A DNA stretch of 56,757 nucleotides from Colimorpha_A sp045533115. GTDB lineage: Bacteria > Bacillota > Clostridia > Oscillospirales > CAG-272. The translations under genes were made by a program, and so were the position numbers. Location of the stretch: the NCBI GenBank assembly GCA_045533115.1, contig JAZSHF010000001.1, positions 1 through 56,757 of the forward strand. Direction: 5' to 3'. This document shows, one piece after another, positions 1-6,891 of the stretch (positions are counted from its first letter, which is position 1; the number at the start of each line of letters is the position of its first letter). The notes below the pieces were generated by a model. That model was given only the letters and a program-made list of their open reading frames with translations, ran no database searches and was not told the DNA's origin.

Positions 1-467
1 ACGGTCTCAAGGTCGGTATAATCGCGCACCTCTATAAGTGACGTGTGTCCGCCCGAAACGACGAGCGCCAAAAACGGCGGCTTGAGGTCGGGATAGCAAA
101 GGTAATTTGCCGCGATATGTCCTCTTATGTGATGAACAGGGACGAGCGGAATATTTTTCGACAGCGCAAGTGATTTTGCAAAATTCACGCCGACAAGAAG
201 CGCACCGATCAGTCCCGGGCGGTTGGTCACGCCGACGGCGTCAATATCGTCAAGAGTGACGCCCGCCTTTTCAAGCGCCTCATAGGTTATCTTCGAGATA
301 ACCTCACTGTGTGCTCGGCTTGCGATTTCGGGCACGACTCCGCCGTACAGGGCGTGTGTTTCAATTTGCGACGCGACGATGTTTGAAAGGATCTTCCTTT
401 CCTCTCCCATCTCGACGACTGCCGCCGAGGTTTCGTCGCAGGAGCTTTCAATGGATAGTATCTTCAT
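1..467 (-). CDS. tsaD: tRNA N6-adenosine threonylcarbamoyltransferase TsaD, 5' part only
   Basis: TsaD transfers the threonylcarbamoyl group to A37 of ANN-decoding tRNAs to form t6A, working with TsaB and TsaE in the cytoplasm. The first 155 codons are present and the 3' end runs off the window. The N-terminus reads MKILSIESSCDETSAAVVE, the family's ASKHA nucleotide-binding start, and the metal-binding HHIRGH motif is followed by VSGGHTSL. The ATG overlaps the rimI stop codon by four bases (ATGA), so the two are translationally coupled. The rimI-tsaD pairing is the usual Firmicutes arrangement. Confident call; only the extent is limited. Confidence 0.95.
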   Translation of the reverse strand, partial: MKILSIESSCDETSAAVVEMGEERKILSNIVASQIETHALYGGVVPEIASRAHSEVISKITYEALEKAGVTLDDIDAVGVTNRPGLIGALLVGVNFAKSLALSKNIPLVPVHHIRGHIAANYLCYPDLKPPFLALVVSGGHTSLIEVRDYTDLET

Positions 468-907
468 AGCTTTTTCGTCATTAGCACCGCATTTTCAAGC
501 GGTCTTTTATAGTAATTTTTTCTTGTTCCGTCAACATCAAATCCGCAGCTTTCATATAGATGCCGCGCGGGATAATTGCTTTCTCTTACTTCAAGGTGAA
601 GATAAACGATTCCGCGTTTTTGAGCTTCAGCACACAGAGCGGTCAGAAGTTTTTTTCCATAGCCCTTACCGCGCTTGTCGGTTCTTACTGCGATATTCGC
701 AATATCGCCCTCGTCAAGAACGGTTGTTAGTCCGCCGTAGCCGATAAGCTCGTCGTTTTCAAAAAGTCCGACGAAATAAAATCTGTCGTTATTAAGACAC
801 TCGCGGAAGCTCTCCTCGCTCCAAGGACAAGAAAAGCACTCCTTCTCAAGAAGCGACAGCATCGGAGCATATCCCAAATCAAGCTTTCTTAATTCAAATT
901 CACTCAC
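464..907 (-). CDS. rimI: ribosomal protein S18-alanine N-acetyltransferase RimI
   Basis: GNAT-fold acetyltransferase expected to acetylate the N-terminus of ribosomal protein S18 using acetyl-CoA. The 147-residue length is normal. The acetyl-CoA pyrophosphate-binding loop RGKGYG is at residues 79-84, followed by the RimI signature EVRESN (about 106-111) and a conserved Tyr in HLYESCGF. The start is GTG, seven bases before the end of the upstream membrane-protein gene, with an AAAGGAG ribosome site about eight bases away. It sits directly upstream of tsaD. Substrate assignment rests on the family and on position. Confidence 0.9.
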   Translation of the reverse strand: MSEFELRKLDLGYAPMLSLLEKECFSCPWSEESFRECLNNDRFYFVGLFENDELIGYGGLTTVLDEGDIANIAVRTDKRGKGYGKKLLTALCAEAQKRGIVYLHLEVRESNYPARHLYESCGFDVDGTRKNYYKRPLENAVLMTKKL

Positions 908-1622
908 CGCTGTTCTCCTTTAAGGAAGCGACATAGCTGTCGAGTATACCGTTTGACTTTATGTAAGAGAACGAAAGGTGGTCGTAGAAATAGCTTCCGT
1001 TTTCGGTCACAACGTATTCAAAGCAGAAATACATATGACCGTATTTTTCGGAGACGAAGCGCATTGAATACGTCTCTGATATTCCCTCGGGCTTTTCTGC
1101 CTTTTCGCCGTCCGTTAAAATCGAAACGATATTGCCGATCTCGGTTTTATCGGTTATTTCCTCGCGGTCGATAATGAGCGGAGCGTCAACGAAGATATAA
1201 AGTCCCGTCGGCTCAAATTCGGAAATTGTCGGAAGCGTCACGCTCTCTTCATAATATAACTGATACAGATCGTCGGTCAGTCTTCTTACGAGCCAGCTCT
1301 TATTCTTGAAACCGGGGATCGTATAGACCTTGTCGCCGCCCATTTTTCCGTAGTAATTGCTCTTATAAAACTCGGTTTTAATAAGGTACGCTGATGTGTC
1401 GGCAGGACAGTAGGTCTTGCCGCTGTCAGGGTCGATAAACGCGCCCTTATCGTATTTGAATACGCGCTCGGGCGGATTGTTTACTATTATCGCAACAACG
1501 GTCACGGCGATGATCAAAGCGGTAAACGCAATAATAAGGGTCAACCTCTTCCGTCTTTGGCGCTTCAGCCTTGCTTTTTGATTTCTTTCTCTTTTGAGTG
1601 AGTTTTTCTTATTTTTACCCAA
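900..1622 (-). CDS. membrane-anchored protein of unknown function
   Basis: A 240-residue protein with a very basic N-terminus (Lys/Arg-rich residues 3-26), one membrane segment at about residues 27-48 and an extracellular C-terminal domain of roughly 190 residues. That topology suggests a single-pass protein with its domain outside the membrane. I do not recognise the domain. The start is TTG with AAGGTGA about eight bases upstream. Its 3' end overlaps rimI by eight bases and it follows the dCMP deaminase by 11 bases, so it belongs to the same transcript. No catalytic motif was seen. Confidence 0.7.
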   Translation of the reverse strand: MGKNKKNSLKRERNQKARLKRQRRKRLTLIIAFTALIIAVTVVAIIVNNPPERVFKYDKGAFIDPDSGKTYCPADTSAYLIKTEFYKSNYYGKMGGDKVYTIPGFKNKSWLVRRLTDDLYQLYYEESVTLPTISEFEPTGLYIFVDAPLIIDREEITDKTEIGNIVSILTDGEKAEKPEGISETYSMRFVSEKYGHMYFCFEYVVTENGSYFYDHLSFSYIKSNGILDSYVASLKENSGE

Positions 1623-1633
1623 ATTTTTTCACC

Positions 1634-2122
1634 TTAATAGCCGAACTGACCGCTTAAGCTGTCATCGTTCTCTATCCAGTCGGTAACCTTGATTATGCGG
1701 TATTCGTCAGGCGTATCGCGGATAACGACGTACTCAATGCCTGCATTTATAACCTGTCTTTTGCACATAGCGCAGCTTGAAGTCCCCGACGCAAGCTCAC
1801 CCGTTTTGGCGTCGATGCAGGCCATATAAAGAGTCGAGCCTATCATTTCCTCTCGGGACGCGGAAATGATCGCGTTCGCCTCGGCGTGAATTGAACGGCA
1901 CATTTCGTATCTTTCGCCTCTCGGGATATTGAGCTTATCGCGCATACAGTAGTTTATATCTGAGCAGTTTTTTCTGCCTCTCGGCGAGCCGTTGTAACCC
2001 GTCGAAACGATACAGTCGTTTTTTACTATTATAGCTCCGTAGTGCTTGCGAAGGCAGGTGCTTCGCTTTGCAACGGTTTCTGCGATATCGAGGTAGTAGT
2101 TTATTTTTGAAACTCTCTCCAT
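1634..2122 (-). CDS. dCMP deaminase family protein (ComEB-like)
   Basis: Zinc-dependent cytidine/deoxycytidylate deaminase that would convert dCMP to dUMP for thymidylate synthesis. The zinc-ligand and catalytic motif HAEANAI lies at residues 79-85 and the two zinc cysteines are C117 and C120 in SCAMC. The family usually has Pro before the first Cys; here it is Ser. The 162-residue length is typical. The ATG has a strong GGAGGA site and the gene is the first of a minus-strand group leading to rimI and tsaD, behind a plausible sigma-A promoter at 2155-2184. ComEB of competence loci is the same family. Confidence 0.9.
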   Translation of the reverse strand: MERVSKINYYLDIAETVAKRSTCLRKHYGAIIVKNDCIVSTGYNGSPRGRKNCSDINYCMRDKLNIPRGERYEMCRSIHAEANAIISASREEMIGSTLYMACIDAKTGELASGTSSCAMCKRQVINAGIEYVVIRDTPDEYRIIKVTDWIENDDSLSGQFGY

Positions 2123-2154
2123 AATGTCCTCCGAGCAAAATTTTCGTATCTTAT

Positions 2155-2184
2155 ATTATAACATAATGTAAGGGATTTTTACAA
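2155..2184 (-). promoter_or_regulatory. candidate sigma-A promoter for the dCMP deaminase-rimI-tsaD group
   Basis: On the minus strand TTGTAA is followed after 18 bases by a perfect TATAAT. The predicted transcript starts about 30 bases before the deaminase ATG. Confidence 0.6.
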
Positions 2185-2214
2185 TACCTTTCTGACAAAA
2201 ACCGACTTTTTATA

Positions 2215-2715
2215 TCAAATTCCCTTGCGCTCCTCAAGTGCCGCCATAAAATCCGAACCGCACTGCAGACGAAGTATCGTCAGCTCCTCTCCGTCCTCAA
2301 AGATAATGAGGCAGCTTTCTTTCGGCTTTATATCGGGGCAAAAGGACATTTTCTTACCTATTTTGCCGTATTCCTTTTCGATATTCTTCATTTTCGTATA
2401 CGGAATCACCTCGGTCAGATTCGTCAGCGGGGCGGTAAAAACCGAGGTCTTTCGTCTGCCGACGACCTGAATGACCGTCAGGCGGTTATAGGTAAGAAGC
2501 TCGTCTGACGGATCGAGAATGTATTCGTAATACGACATAAGATTTCTTTGCGCGATCTGAATTACTACAACCGCGCAGGCAAGCGCCAAAACCTCAAATA
2601 TTCCCCTGAAAAACAAGTCAAGTGTCGAAATGACAAGAAATACGACGGTAAGAACACCAAAAAGCGTTGCAAGCATCGCTGCGTATTTGTTTTTGCTTAT
2701 ACTTACGTATTTCAT
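2215..2715 (-). CDS. small membrane protein of unknown function
   Basis: A 166-residue protein with two N-terminal membrane segments (about residues 10-55) and a soluble C-terminal region of about 105 residues that looks like a PH-type or DUF-type beta domain. The function is not recognised. I chose the ATG at 2715 because AAAAGGAAAA lies just upstream; the frame also offers a TTG eight codons earlier without a clear ribosome site. It is separated from the deaminase gene by a promoter region and follows the phosphoesterase gene on the same strand. Confidence 0.65.
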   Translation of the reverse strand: MKYVSISKNKYAAMLATLFGVLTVVFLVISTLDLFFRGIFEVLALACAVVVIQIAQRNLMSYYEYILDPSDELLTYNRLTVIQVVGRRKTSVFTAPLTNLTEVIPYTKMKNIEKEYGKIGKKMSFCPDIKPKESCLIIFEDGEELTILRLQCGSDFMAALEERKGI

Positions 2716-2793
2716 ATTTTTTCCTTTTCGAAATTTCAACGTTTTTTTCGAAGCGTCGAGGACGTCGCCCCCTACAATTAGGTGTTCGAGGTT

Positions 2794-3279
2794 TCAAACG
2801 TAATCGACAATATTCAAAACAAACTGTCCGTTTACAGTATCAATATATCCGAACGACGGATTATGGTAAAACGAGGCTCCTATGCTTCCGGGGTTGAAGA
2901 TATAAAACGGTTTTTCCCCGTCTATACGCCTTATATCGCGGCTGTGAGTGTGACCGTAAAGAATAAGGTCGACACCCTTTTCTCTGCCGTAATATTCAAG
3001 GACGCTCGTGCCGTGCTTTACGTTTTTCGTATGACCGTGGAGCATTAAGACCTTGAAGCCGTCGAGGTCAAGAATCCTTTCCTCCGGCGTGCCGTCGAAG
3101 AAGTCGCAGTTGCCCTTGACCGCGATAAATCGCGTGCTTCCAAGGTGTACCTGACACAGTCGGTCGAAATCCGATATTCCGTCGCCGAGAAAAAGGACGA
3201 CGTCGTATTTATCGCGTGAAATGACCTCCGACATCCTACTGTATTTACCGTGACTGTCTGAAAAAACGAGAATCTTCAT
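2794..3279 (-). CDS. YfcE/MJ0936-type metallophosphoesterase
   Basis: Calcineurin-like phosphoesterase of the small YfcE/MJ0936 family, probably a cyclic-nucleotide or general phosphodiesterase. All five metal-binding blocks are visible: DSH (residues 8-10), LGDG (about 31-34), GNCDF, LHGH and GHTH, followed by NPGS. At 161 residues it is a complete single-domain enzyme. The natural substrate cannot be read from sequence. It is transcribed away from the plus-strand cassette that starts at 3362. Confidence 0.88.
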   Translation of the reverse strand: MKILVFSDSHGKYSRMSEVISRDKYDVVLFLGDGISDFDRLCQVHLGSTRFIAVKGNCDFFDGTPEERILDLDGFKVLMLHGHTKNVKHGTSVLEYYGREKGVDLILYGHTHSRDIRRIDGEKPFYIFNPGSIGASFYHNPSFGYIDTVNGQFVLNIVDYV

Positions 3280-3361
3280 AAGCCCTCCAAGTAACGTTAC
3301 CTTGATTATAGCATAGAATGAAATTGATTACCACAGTTTTTTGTAAATAGGAGGCAAAATA

Positions 3362-3604
3362 ATGGAACTGAGTCAGGATATGATAAATAAAATTACCGCG
3401 CTGAACGACGCTGAGCTAAAAAAGGCGATAGGTCAGATAGCCGACGCGCTCGGTGCATCACCCTCACAGAAGCGTATGGCGCAGAATAACGCGGGCTTTA
3501 TCAAGCGCAAAATAAACACTATGTCAAAAAGCGAAATGGAAGCTTTTTTGTCGAAGGTGCCGCCCGAAAAAGCTGCGGAGCTTAAAACGTCGCTCGGACT
3601 CTGA
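3362..3604 (+). CDS. small helical protein of unknown function
   Basis: An 80-residue protein, predicted all-helical and without membrane segment or signal peptide. It follows a strong AGGAGG site and is the first of three closely spaced plus-strand genes (gaps of 11 and 14 bases) ending at a terminator at 4450-4486. I do not recognise a named domain. The regular hydrophobic spacing and basic patch FIKRKIN suggest a small folded protein, perhaps one binding nucleic acid or another protein of the cassette. Confidence 0.7.
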   Translation: MELSQDMINKITALNDAELKKAIGQIADALGASPSQKRMAQNNAGFIKRKINTMSKSEMEAFLSKVPPEKAAELKTSLGL

Positions 3605-3615
3605 CGGAGGGGAAA

Positions 3616-3936
3616 ATGGACGCTAACATTACCGATATGCTGAAGGACGTAATGGCTGACCCCGAGACGATGTCGAAGCTTATGAGCGTCGCTGAAGGGC
3701 TTATGAAAAGCGAAAAGCCGTCTGACGCTTCGTCCGAAGAAATGACGGAAGCCGTGAAAATTCAGCCCGAAAGCAAGCCGAGCATACTAACGAAGGGAAA
3801 TGAGGAGCGTATTGCGCTCATTTCCGCAATACGCCCGTACCTTTCCCCCGAACGGCGGAAAAGTGCGGACAGTATGATAAAAATGCTTAAAATGATGAAG
3901 CTGACCGACCTGAGCAAAATGCTCGGTAACCTCTGA
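3616..3936 (+). CDS. small helical protein of unknown function
   Basis: A 106-residue protein, second in the three-gene block. The N-terminal 35 residues and the C-terminal 45 residues are predicted amphipathic helices, joined by an acidic, Ser/Pro/Lys-rich linker (about 36-62). The C-terminal region is rich in Met and Leu (for example MIKMLKMMKLTDLSKML). No signal peptide or catalytic motif is seen. A GGAGGGG site precedes the ATG. Its end pattern resembles the first gene's only loosely. Function unknown; co-transcription with its neighbours is the only clue. Confidence 0.7.
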   Translation: MDANITDMLKDVMADPETMSKLMSVAEGLMKSEKPSDASSEEMTEAVKIQPESKPSILTKGNEERIALISAIRPYLSPERRKSADSMIKMLKMMKLTDLSKMLGNL

Positions 3937-3950
3937 AAGCGAGGGATAAA

Positions 3951-4448
3951 ATGTACACACGAAGCTATTCACGAAGAACCAATGATGCTCCGCTTCCGCC
4001 CGATTACGGCGGCACAGCCTTGACGCTGAAAGCACCGACCGACGAAGCTCCCGTAAGAACTGCGCTTACCCGACCGACGGGCAGAGGTACGTCGTTCGGG
4101 CGCGATATAACGCCGCGATATCCGCAGTATACAGAGGAAAATTACCGTGAGCCGAGCGACGAGATCATAGACAAGACAGAAGCACCGTTCGGAATTTACG
4201 GTCAGAACGGCGAGGGCGAGAGATACGAAAACGAGCCGACTCCCGCTTCCGTTACAACCGCTGCTCCGCCGTCACGCGAGGGGCGCGTCCGCGACGATAA
4301 GCCGCTTATCGACCTCAGCAAGCTCGGAAGTGACGACCTGCTTCTCCTCGGGCTCGCATTTCTCATCTTTACCGATAAAGACCGCGACGGTGAGATTCCC
4401 GTCGATGCTCTGCTCATTCTTGCAACGCTGTTTTTGTCGGGGTTGTGA
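3951..4448 (+). CDS. proline-rich protein with hydrophobic C-terminus, unknown function
   Basis: A 165-residue protein and last gene of the block. Residues 1-115 are low-complexity and rich in Pro, Thr, Arg and Glu, probably disordered. The last 45 residues form two hydrophobic stretches (LLLLGLAFLIF and ALLILATLFLSGL) separated by an acidic turn DKDRDGEIP, suggesting a C-terminal hairpin anchor in the membrane. No enzyme motif is visible. A bidirectional terminator starts two bases after its stop codon. Confidence 0.7.
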   Translation: MYTRSYSRRTNDAPLPPDYGGTALTLKAPTDEAPVRTALTRPTGRGTSFGRDITPRYPQYTEENYREPSDEIIDKTEAPFGIYGQNGEGERYENEPTPASVTTAAPPSREGRVRDDKPLIDLSKLGSDDLLLLGLAFLIFTDKDRDGEIPVDALLILATLFLSGL

Positions 4449-4449
4449 G

Positions 4450-4486
4450 AAAAAACAGCGTTGGCTAACGCCGACGCTGTTTTTAT
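4450..4486. terminator. bidirectional rho-independent terminator
   Basis: An A-tract, a stem built from CAGCGT and ACGCTG with an inner GGC/GCC pair, and a T-tract serve both the plus-strand three-gene block and the minus-strand XRE gene. Confidence 0.85.
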
Positions 4487-4746
4487 TTTCCGTATAACTC
4501 ATTTAATGTCTTGTTCAACACTTCACAAAGATGGAGCAATTCAATGTCTGTAATAAATCTTTGACCAGATTCCATTCTCTGTACTGCATTTTTGTCGACA
4601 TTGAGACCGCTGATCTGTAATTTTTCCGCAAGAACTCTTTGAGAAATCTTCATTTCCATTCTGAATTTCGCGATATTTTTGCCGCAAATATTATTTTTTC
4701 CGTCAAAATTCTTGTTAATAAACACTTTTTTCACCTTTTTTGACAT
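4483..4746 (-). CDS. XRE-family HTH transcriptional regulator
   Basis: An 87-residue protein consisting of one Cro/C1-type helix-turn-helix domain (about residues 22-80) after a basic N-terminus. Typical landmarks are NIAKFRMEMKISQ, the recognition region DKNAVQRMESGQR and LLHLCEVLNKTLNELY. It is divergent from the TM2 gene. Its ATG lies inside the left arm of the 14-bp inverted repeat that brackets the intergenic promoter, which suggests autoregulation. No ribosome site precedes this ATG, so a leaderless start or a later start is possible. Confidence 0.85.
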   Translation of the reverse strand: MSKKVKKVFINKNFDGKNNICGKNIAKFRMEMKISQRVLAEKLQISGLNVDKNAVQRMESGQRFITDIELLHLCEVLNKTLNELYGK

Positions 4747-4815
4747 TCAGTGCTTGACATTTTCTCAATTATACCTTATAATGTTCTCATAATTGACATT
4801 TACTGAATGTCAAAA
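4738..4815. promoter_or_regulatory. operator region with 14-bp inverted repeats
   Basis: A perfect 14-bp inverted repeat (TTTTGACATTCAGT at 4738-4751 and its complement at 4802-4815) flanks the shared promoter region of the XRE and TM2 genes. Extra TGACATT copies at 4755-4761 and 4794-4800 and a TCAATTAT/ATAATTGA pair lie between. This is the pattern expected for a repressor binding several sites. The XRE protein is the obvious candidate ligand. Confidence 0.7.
4754..4782 (+). promoter_or_regulatory. consensus sigma-A promoter of the TM2 gene
   Basis: A perfect TTGACA, 17-base spacer and perfect TATAAT, placed inside the inverted-repeat operator. A consensus promoter buried in an operator suggests strong expression that is normally repressed. 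Confidence 0.85.
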
Positions 4816-4835
4816 TAAATATTTAGGAGCTAATT

Positions 4836-5171
4836 ATGGAACAGCAAAAAGTCGACATGTATATCATGTCAAATCAAAAGTATTTCCCCGCGGAAAAGAT
4901 CGTTTACCTCAAAGAAAAGCTTATGTCGATGGACGAGACAAAGTTCTCTTTACTTTCAAGCATTGAGTTCAAGGATCCGACTACAATCCTTCTCGTTTCT
5001 CTCTTCCTCGGCGGTTGGGGCGTAGACCGTTTTATGGTAAAGGACACCGGTATGGGCGTGCTTAAACTTCTCACGGGAGGACTTTGCGGTATCCTTACGA
5101 TAATCGACTGGTTCTCTATCCAGAAGAAAGCAAAAGAGCTCAATTTCAATCAGGTAATGACTCTGATTTGA
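4836..5171 (+). CDS. TM2 domain-containing membrane protein
   Basis: A 111-residue protein. Residues 1-45 are soluble and the C-terminal half carries a TM2 domain: a first membrane helix (TTILLVSLFLGGWGVDRF), the conserved G-x-D-R-F turn, then a second helix (GVLKLLTGGLCGILTIIDWF). TM2 proteins are small integral membrane proteins whose bacterial role is unclear. A TAGGAG site precedes the ATG. It is controlled by the repressed promoter at 4754-4782 and appears to share a transcript with the DUF2752-like gene that begins at its stop codon. Confidence 0.88.
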   Translation: MEQQKVDMYIMSNQKYFPAEKIVYLKEKLMSMDETKFSLLSSIEFKDPTTILLVSLFLGGWGVDRFMVKDTGMGVLKLLTGGLCGILTIIDWFSIQKKAKELNFNQVMTLI

Positions 5172-5500
5172 GCACACAAATATCATTAACGGCAAAAAAG
5201 CACATTATTCCTTCTGTAATAATGTGCTTTGCTATTTGTTTGTTTATATTTTTTGATATAGGTTGCCCTATATATAAGCTAACTGGCTTACCCTGCCCCG
5301 CCTGCGGAACGACGCGCGCGCTGACCTCTCTTTTTAAGCTTGATTTAGGCGGTTATTTTCATTACAATCCTATGGCTCTGCCGTTACTGTCAGTATTTTT
5401 TATCATCAGTTTCGGTGCAATAAGGATAAAGCCGTTTGCGGTTTATTCTTTGACCGTTGCGGCAGTAAATTTCATTTTATACATAATAAAATTGTTTTGA
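5168..5500 (+). CDS. DUF2752 family membrane protein
   Basis: Small membrane protein with the DUF2752 hallmark CPACGTTRAL following GCPIYKLTGLPC, and about three membrane segments. DUF2752 proteins often accompany TM2 proteins; their role is unknown. The start is uncertain. A TTG at 5168 overlaps the TM2 stop as TTGA and gives 110 residues. An ATG at 5222 would give 92 residues. No convincing ribosome site favours either. A 13-bp perfect hairpin lies between the two candidate starts, so the 5' end may double as a terminator or a translational control element. Confidence 0.75.
   Translation: MSTQISLTAKKHIIPSVIMCFAICLFIFFDIGCPIYKLTGLPCPACGTTRALTSLFKLDLGGYFHYNPMALPLLSVFFIISFGAIRIKPFAVYSLTVAAVNFILYIIKLF
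5197..5230 (+). terminator. 13-bp perfect hairpin inside the DUF2752 5' region
   Basis: AAAGCACATTATT (5197-5209) and its exact complement (5218-5230) enclose an 8-base loop and are followed by a T-rich but interrupted tract. It may end most TM2 transcripts, or sequester the start of the DUF2752 gene. Confidence 0.5.
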
Positions 5501-5503
5501 AAC

Positions 5504-5537
5504 AAAAAGCCAATGCTTGACGGCATTGGCTCTTTTA
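5504..5537. terminator. bidirectional rho-independent terminator
   Basis: A 9-bp stem (AGCCAATGC and complement) with an A-tract on the left and CTTTT on the right separates the converging DUF2752 and trpB genes. Confidence 0.8.
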
Positions 5538-5540
5538 AAT

Positions 5541-5639
5541 TTATCTGATTCCGTAATTTTCGATGATGTAATCCATATCCTTATCGCCGCGACCCGAAAG
5601 GTTGATGAGCACCGATCCGCGCTTCATCTCCTTTGCGAG
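5541..5639 (-). pseudogene. trpB: C-terminal end of trpB beyond the amber codon
   Basis: These 32 codons plus TAA continue the trpB frame directly after the TAG at 5640-5642. They encode LAKEMKRGSVLINLSGRGDK and onward, the expected TrpB C-terminus, including the NLSGRGDKD block whose Ser contacts the pyridine nitrogen of PLP. The frame and family conservation are intact, so the interruption is a single codon, not a general decay. With it the protein would be 405 residues, normal for TrpB. Confidence 0.85.
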
Positions 5640-6758
5640 CTACATACCGTAAGCGACAGCGTGCGCGCTCTCGATAGCGGGAAAGATTCCCTCCATTCGC
5701 GAAAGCTCGAAGAATGCGTCGATGGTCTCCTCGTCGTTGATAACGTCGTACTTTACACGTCCGAGATCGCGTAAAAATGCGTGCTCGGGGCCCGACGAGG
5801 GGTAGTCAAGACCGCTCCCAACCGAATAAACGGGCGCGGGATCACCGTTTTCGTCCTTGAGCATAATACTGTTGAAGCCGTGCATAATGCCCTCGGTACC
5901 GTATTTGAGGGAAGCCGCGTGGTCGCCGAGCTTCTCACCGCGTCCGAGCGGTTCAATTCCGTAGATGTCAACGGGATCGTTTAAGAAGCCAGAGAAGAAG
6001 CCTGCCGCGTTCGAGCCGCCGCCGACACAGGCAACGATCGCATCGGGCAGATGTCCCGTCATACCGATAAACTGCTCGCGCGCTTCTTCACCGACGTTGC
6101 TCTGGAAATCACGTACCATCATCGGGAAGGGATGCGGTCCGTGAACCGAGCCGATGCAGTAAATTGCATCCTTATATTCATTCGCATACGCTTCAAATGC
6201 GGCGTCGACCGCTTCCTTAAGCGTCTGAAGTCCGTGTGTTACCTCAACGACGTTTGCGCCGAGGATCTTCATACGTGCAACGTTGGGCGCCTGCTTCTTG
6301 ATGTCGACGGAGCCCATATAAATATCACATTCAAGACCGAAATATGCCGCGGCAGTTGCGAGCGCAACTCCGTGCTGACCTGCGCCTGTTTCGGCAATTA
6401 CCTTCTTCTTGCCCATATATTTCGCAAGAAGCGCCTCTCCCATACAGTGATTAAGCTTATGCGCTCCCGTATGGTTCAAATCCTCACGCTTAACGTAAAG
6501 CTGAACGTTACCGAGCTTACCCGAAAGGCGTTCAAGATGCGACACAGGGGTAGGTCTTCCCTGAAACTCCTGACGGATTCGGCGAAGCTCCGCGATAAAG
6601 CGGCGCGACTGCGCTATCGTCATATACGCCTCGGTTATCTCGTCCATCGCCGCCTGAAGCTCCGGCTGAATGAAGGAGCCACCGTATTTTCCGAAATAGC
6701 CGTTTTTGTCGGGATAGGTCTTAAAATACGTATTAAAATCAACGCCTTTAGTTTCCAT
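5640..6758 (-). CDS. trpB: tryptophan synthase beta subunit, interrupted by an in-frame TAG
   Basis: PLP enzyme that condenses indole with serine to make tryptophan. The PLP lysine is in HTGAHKLN, followed by GAGQHGVA and the phosphate-binding GGGSNA block. Read to the first stop it has 372 residues and ends at HAVAYGM; the family continues here, and the next 32 codons do encode the missing end (5541-5639). The truncated form lacks the SGRGDKD segment and would be expected to bind PLP poorly. A single A-to-T change in a Lys codon (AAG to TAG) would explain it; amber readthrough or assembly error are alternatives. No trpA adjoins it. A consensus promoter lies upstream. Confidence 0.9.
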   Translation of the reverse strand: METKGVDFNTYFKTYPDKNGYFGKYGGSFIQPELQAAMDEITEAYMTIAQSRRFIAELRRIRQEFQGRPTPVSHLERLSGKLGNVQLYVKREDLNHTGAHKLNHCMGEALLAKYMGKKKVIAETGAGQHGVALATAAAYFGLECDIYMGSVDIKKQAPNVARMKILGANVVEVTHGLQTLKEAVDAAFEAYANEYKDAIYCIGSVHGPHPFPMMVRDFQSNVGEEAREQFIGMTGHLPDAIVACVGGGSNAAGFFSGFLNDPVDIYGIEPLGRGEKLGDHAASLKYGTEGIMHGFNSIMLKDENGDPAPVYSVGSGLDYPSSGPEHAFLRDLGRVKYDVINDEETIDAFFELSRMEGIFPAIESAHAVAYGM

Positions 6759-6807
6759 TTATATACACCTCGTGTTAGGATTTGTGTTAAGTTATAATTT
6801 ACCCTTT

Positions 6808-6836
6808 ATTGTATCACTTCGTTAAAGTTTTGTCAA
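6808..6836 (-). promoter_or_regulatory. sigma-A promoter of trpB
   Basis: Perfect TTGACA, 17-base spacer, TACAAT. It gives a leader of only about 40 bases, too short for a T-box or trp attenuator. Confidence 0.8.
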
Positions 6837-6891
6837 GTTGTAGACGCATATTTGTCTCACGTTTGGGAAAAATGCTCCTACGAGGTGCTTT

